Shown here in pieces: positions 5,467 to 8,264 of a stretch of DNA of 8,264 nucleotides. The translations under genes were made by a program, and so were the position numbers. Positions within the stretch are counted from its first letter, which is position 1. Every line of letters starts with the position of its first letter. Origin of the DNA: an uncultured Blautia sp. (GTDB lineage Bacteria > Bacillota_A > Clostridia > Lachnospirales > Lachnospiraceae); NCBI GenBank assembly GCA_905209435.1, contig CAJLTE010000116.1:1-8264 (forward strand), in the 5' to 3' direction. Below the pieces are notes generated by a model. It saw nothing but the letters and a program-made list of their open reading frames with translations, had not been told where the DNA came from and searched no databases.

Positions 5467-6681
5467 TTACAGATTCTTAATTCGTTCGATTGCTTCGAGT
5501 GTGTTCTCATGAGTTCCGAATGCGGTGAGACGGAAGAATCCTTCGCCGTGGGCACCGAAGCCGGAGCCTGGGGTTCCTACGATGTTGGCTTTTTCGAGGA
5601 GGTAGTCGAAGAATTCCCAGGAGGTCATTTTGTCTGGGGTTTTGAGCCAGATGTATGGAGCGTTTACGCCGCCGGATACGGAGTAGCCTGCTGCAGCTAA
5701 GCCTTCGTAGATGGCTTTGGCGTTGCTCATGTAGTAGCCTACCTGTTCTTTGAGCTGTGCTTTTCCTTCTGGAGAGTATACGGCTTCGCCTGCGCGCTGT
5801 ACGATGTATGGAGCGCCGTTGAATTTTGTGCCGTGGCGTCTTGCCCAGAGGCCGTGGAGTGCTACGCCGTCGCGTACCAGATCTTTTGGTACGACTGTGA
5901 AGCCGAGGCGGACTCCTGTAAAGCCTGCGTTTTTGGAAAAGCTGCGGAGTTCGATGGCGCAGGTTCTTGCTCCTTCGCATTCGTAAATGCTGTGCGGCAC
6001 GTTTTTTTCAGAGATATATGCTTCATATGCTGCGTCATAGATGATGACGGAACCGTTTTTGTTTGCGTAGTCTACCCATTCCTGAAGCTGTGGTTTGGTG
6101 ATGGCACCGCCGGTCGGGTTGTTCGGGAAGCAGAGATAGATGAGGTCCGGGACTTCTGTCGGGAATTCCGGGAGGAAGCCATTGGCTTCTGTGCATGGCA
6201 TGTAGATTACATTATCGAAGTTGCCGCGTTCTTTGTTGTATTCTCCTGTACGGCCTGCCATTACATTTGTGTCTACATATACAGGATACACAGGATCGCA
6301 TACTGCGATTTTGTTGTCTAAACCAAAGATTTCCTGGATGTTTCCGGAATCGCTCTTTGCACCGTCGGATACAAAGATTTCATCTGCTTCAATGTCACAT
6401 CCTCTGTCTTTATAATCATTCTTTGCGATGGCAGATCTGAGGAATTCGTAGCCGAGGTCCGGGGCATAGCCATGGAATGTAGCTGCATCTCCCATTTCGT
6501 CTACGGATTTATGAAGTGCTTCAATGATTGCCGGAGCCAGAGGCTGGGTTACATCACCAATTCCAAGTGAAATAACATTTGCCTGTGGGTTGGCTTCTTT
6601 ATATGCTTTTACTTTCTTTGCAATTGTGGAAAACAGATAGCTTCCCGGTAATTTCAGATAATTGTGATTTACTGTTACCAT
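5467..6681 (-). CDS. dapL: LL-diaminopimelate aminotransferase
   Basis: This cytosolic fold-type-I PLP aminotransferase of 404 residues converts tetrahydrodipicolinate directly to LL-2,6-diaminopimelate with glutamate as amino donor. That bypasses the acyl-intermediate steps of lysine and cell-wall DAP synthesis. Features are the N-terminal [22 protein letters not shown] near 41, FPNNPTGG with Asn188, Asp216 and Tyr219 in YDAAYEAY, the PLP lysine Lys250 in [14 protein letters not shown], and a C-terminal FFRLTAFG with the carboxylate-binding Arg. The length is right for DapL. The ATG at 6681 is chosen because GGGAGG lies 9 nt upstream and the protein then begins at the conserved VNHNY. The frame stays open to 6753, which would add 24 unlike residues and is probably leader. 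It lies 241 nt downstream of gatB on the same strand but has its own promoter. No lysine riboswitch was recognised in the leader. Confidence 0.95.
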   Translation of the reverse strand: MVTVNHNYLKLPGSYLFSTIAKKVKAYKEANPQANVISLGIGDVTQPLAPAIIEALHKSVDEMGDAATFHGYAPDLGYEFLRSAIAKNDYKDRGCDIEADEIFVSDGAKSDSGNIQEIFGLDNKIAVCDPVYPVYVDTNVMAGRTGEYNKERGNFDNVIYMPCTEANGFLPEFPTEVPDLIYLCFPNNPTGGAITKPQLQEWVDYANKNGSVIIYDAAYEAYISEKNVPHSIYECEGARTCAIELRSFSKNAGFTGVRLGFTVVPKDLVRDGVALHGLWARRHGTKFNGAPYIVQRAGEAVYSPEGKAQLKEQVGYYMSNAKAIYEGLAAAGYSVSGGVNAPYIWLKTPDKMTSWEFFDYLLEKANIVGTPGSGFGAHGEGFFRLTAFGTHENTLEAIERIKNL

Positions 6682-6757
6682 GTTCGATTTCCTCCCTGGC
6701 ATTTTCGCAGCTTTTATATGCTCATGTTTGCAGGGGCTGCTGTGCCTTTCCATTTTT

Positions 6758-6786
6758 ATTTTGTCTTTTCATTTTTCAATTGACAA
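6758..6786 (-). promoter_or_regulatory. Possible second, weaker dapL promoter
   Basis: Minus-strand TTGTCA (plus 6781-6786) and CAAAAT (plus 6758-6763) are 17 nt apart and match the hexamers at 5/6 and 4/6. In this AT-rich leader such matches arise easily, so this is only a candidate start closer to the gene. Confidence 0.3.
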
Positions 6787-6821
6787 GGTTTATATCTGCA
6801 AATACATTTTGTTCGAGTTTT

Positions 6822-6849
6822 ATTATACTTAATTATTTAATAATGTAAA
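6822..6849 (-). promoter_or_regulatory. Near-consensus promoter of dapL
   Basis: On the minus strand, TTTACA (plus 6844-6849) is followed after 16 nt by a perfect TATAAT (plus 6822-6827). The predicted start near 6815 gives a leader of about 135 nt. That is long enough for attenuation, but I could not find a convincing paired structure, leader peptide with lysine codons, or L-box motif in it. Confidence 0.65.
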
Positions 6850-6891
6850 GTATCAAAGTGTTTTTTGAGAATAATTTTTACTTACTTTTTT

Positions 6892-6914
6892 ACCCCGGGC
6901 ATAATGTCCGGGGT
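6892..6914. terminator. GC-rich hairpin between gatB and dapL, terminator of unclear direction
   Basis: ACCCCGG (6892-6898) pairs with CCGGGGT (6908-6914). The inner bases extend the plus-strand stem to about 10 bp with a TAA loop. It lies about 9 nt past the gatB stop, where a gatB terminator is expected. However, the minus-strand sequence after the stem is TAAAAAAG, without U residues. The U-rich tail (GGTTTGTTTTATTT) follows in the plus direction. It may still act as a 3'-end stabiliser or weak terminator for gatB. Confidence 0.45.
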
Positions 6915-6922
6915 GGTTTGTT

Positions 6923-8264
6923 TTATTTGCGTTTCTCTACTTCTTTCATAAGTGTCTCACGGACACTTGCAGGGTTTGCTTTGCCTTTCATTTCCTTCAT
7001 GATCTGACCAACGAAGAATCCCATAACTTTGTCTTTACCGCCGAGGAGTTCTGAAAGTGGTCCTGGATTTGCGTCAAGGATCTTATTGATAGTTTCTTCC
7101 AGAAGTCCGGTGTCTTCTACGATCTTCAGGCCGTGTTCTTCGATATAGGATACCGGATCGATATCTTCATCGAAAACTTTTTCAAATACTTTCTTGGCGT
7201 TCTGCGGGCTGACTTCTGCTTTCTCTACCATTGTCAGAAGATCTGCAAGGTGTTTCGGTGAGAAGGATACCTGTTCCGGATCCATTGCTTTGTCTTTAGT
7301 CAGGCGAAGTACTTCACCCATGAACCAGTTTGCTGTCTTCTTTGCATTTCCGTAGATTGCGGCTGTTTCTTCGAAGAGTCCTGCAAGATGACGGGATTCT
7401 GTAAGAATTCCTGCATCGTATGCCGGAAGTCCGTATTCTTCCTGATAACGAGCCTGTTTTGCCTCGCGGAGTTCTGGCTGTTCTGCTTTGATCTTTTCGA
7501 TCCATGCATCGGAAATATGGATCGGAGGCAGGTCTGGATCAGGGAAATATCTGTAGTCTTTGGCATCCTCTTTGGAACGCATTGCATAGGAATATTCTTT
7601 GTTGTCATCCCAGCGGCGGGTTTCCTGTGTAACTGCTTTGCCTTCTTCGATCAGCTCGATCTGACGCTCTCTTTCGCCTTCAATCGCTCTGGCAATCGCT
7701 TTGAAAGAGTTCAGGTTCTTCATCTCTGTTCTGGTGCCGAATTGTTCTGCACCTACTTCACGGACAGAGAGGTTGACATCAGCACGCATGGAACCTTCCT
7801 GAAGTTTACAGTCAGATACGCCGAGGTACTGCATCATGCAACGGAGTTTTTCCAGATAGGCGATGACTTCTTCGGAGCTTCTCATATCTGGTTCGGATAC
7901 AATCTCAATCAGTGGAACACCGCTTCGGTTATAGTCTACAAGTGAACAGTCTTCCCATTCGTCATGGATCAGTTTACCTGCATCCTCTTCCATATGCATT
8001 TCATGGATACGGATTTTCTTTTTGCCTGCGGAGGTTTCAATCTCTACCCATCCGTCGTGGCAGATTGGCAGGTATAACTGGGAAATCTGGTAGTTCTGCG
8101 GGTTATCCGGATAGAAATAGTTCTTACGGTCAAATTTGCAGTACTGGTGGATCTGGCAGTTTGCCGCGAGACCCGCTTTCAGGGCAAATTCTACTACTTT
8201 TTTGTTCAGTACAGGCAGGGAACCCGGCATACCTGTGCAGACCGGGCATGTATGTGTATTGGGT
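6923..8264 (-). CDS. gatB: Aspartyl/glutamyl-tRNA(Asn/Gln) amidotransferase subunit B, 5' end missing
   Basis: GatB is the tRNA-binding kinase-like subunit of GatCAB. The complex converts Glu-tRNA(Gln) and Asp-tRNA(Asn) to Gln-tRNA(Gln) and Asn-tRNA(Asn) in bacteria lacking the direct synthetases. The open frame runs through the right edge, so an ATG at 8230 is not the start: codons upstream of it read NTHTCPVCTG, the conserved GatB sequence before MPGSLPVLN. About 446 residues are present; roughly 30 N-terminal residues are missing compared with the usual 475-480. Visible signatures are the DYNRSGVPLIEIVSEPD block, GSMRADVNLSVR, TRTEMKNLNSFKAI, and RRWDDNKEYSYAMRSKED followed by YRYFPDPDLPP. 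A helical C-terminal YqeY-like tail ends GKANPASVRETLMKEVEKRK. The CPVC pair fits the Cys-rich site of this subunit. gatA and gatC are expected beyond the edge, as in typical operons. Confidence 0.95.
   Translation of the reverse strand, partial: PNTHTCPVCTGMPGSLPVLNKKVVEFALKAGLAANCQIHQYCKFDRKNYFYPDNPQNYQISQLYLPICHDGWVEIETSAGKKKIRIHEMHMEEDAGKLIHDEWEDCSLVDYNRSGVPLIEIVSEPDMRSSEEVIAYLEKLRCMMQYLGVSDCKLQEGSMRADVNLSVREVGAEQFGTRTEMKNLNSFKAIARAIEGERERQIELIEEGKAVTQETRRWDDNKEYSYAMRSKEDAKDYRYFPDPDLPPIHISDAWIEKIKAEQPELREAKQARYQEEYGLPAYDAGILTESRHLAGLFEETAAIYGNAKKTANWFMGEVLRLTKDKAMDPEQVSFSPKHLADLLTMVEKAEVSPQNAKKVFEKVFDEDIDPVSYIEEHGLKIVEDTGLLEETINKILDANPGPLSELLGGKDKVMGFFVGQIMKEMKGKANPASVRETLMKEVEKRK

Noticed and set aside
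5154..5700. Short open frames across the inverted repeats and the end of dapL (5154-5372 minus, 5183-5380 plus, 5350-5700 plus)
   Set aside because: They run through hairpin arms or antisense to dapL and have no recognisable protein character.
5507..5980. Arginine-rich 157-codon open frame inside dapL
   Set aside because: It is an out-of-frame shadow on the same strand as a clear, full-length DapL.
6682..6753. In-frame N-terminal extension of DapL by 24 residues
   Set aside because: The residues do not resemble DapL N-termini, and GGGAGG sits 9 nt before the internal ATG at 6681.
6682..6815. Lysine riboswitch or T-box in the dapL leader
   Set aside because: No L-box core, no T-box AGGGTGG motif and no strong alternating stems were recognisable; the leader is AT-rich and mostly unstructured by eye.

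Overview
The window looks like ordinary chromosome from a low-GC Gram-positive anaerobe of the class Clostridia, most likely family Lachnospiraceae. This rests on three things: the DapL-type lysine pathway gene, a GatCAB subunit with a clostridial-looking sequence, and strong AGGAGG-type ribosome binding sites with near-consensus vegetative promoters. The family assignment is inference from protein character, not from a database search. No phage, plasmid, CRISPR, rRNA or tRNA genes are visible.

Layout from left to right. (1) A minus-strand gene (98-1150) encodes a tyrosine-phosphatase-fold protein with an extra N-terminal region. Its P-loop has Cys where the catalytic Arg should be. (2) A 264-bp divergent intergenic region (1151-1414) has back-to-back promoters that overlap in one inverted repeat, plus five copies of a GTTA(C/G)TG heptamer. 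(3) A plus-strand AEC-family transporter (1415-2359) ends in a long stem-loop terminator whose 5' arm lies inside the coding region. (4) A minus-strand operon follows: cupin (4874-4548), M18 aminopeptidase (4543-3275) and Cof-type HAD phosphatase (3249-2440), driven by a promoter at 4913-4941. (5) A 592-bp gene-free region (4875-5466) holds two long imperfect inverted repeats. One has short direct repeats at its edges like a miniature transposable element. A compact hairpin lies between them. (6) dapL, LL-diaminopimelate aminotransferase (6681-5467), has a near-consensus promoter. (7) The 3' part of gatB (8264-6923) runs off the right edge.

The genes are mostly housekeeping: lysine and peptidoglycan precursor synthesis (dapL), tRNA-dependent amidation (gatB), peptide turnover (M18), and small-molecule dephosphorylation and transport. 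No multi-gene novel system is evident. The points most worth checking are the arginine-less phosphatase, the shared divergent control region facing the transporter, and the two long inverted-repeat elements.
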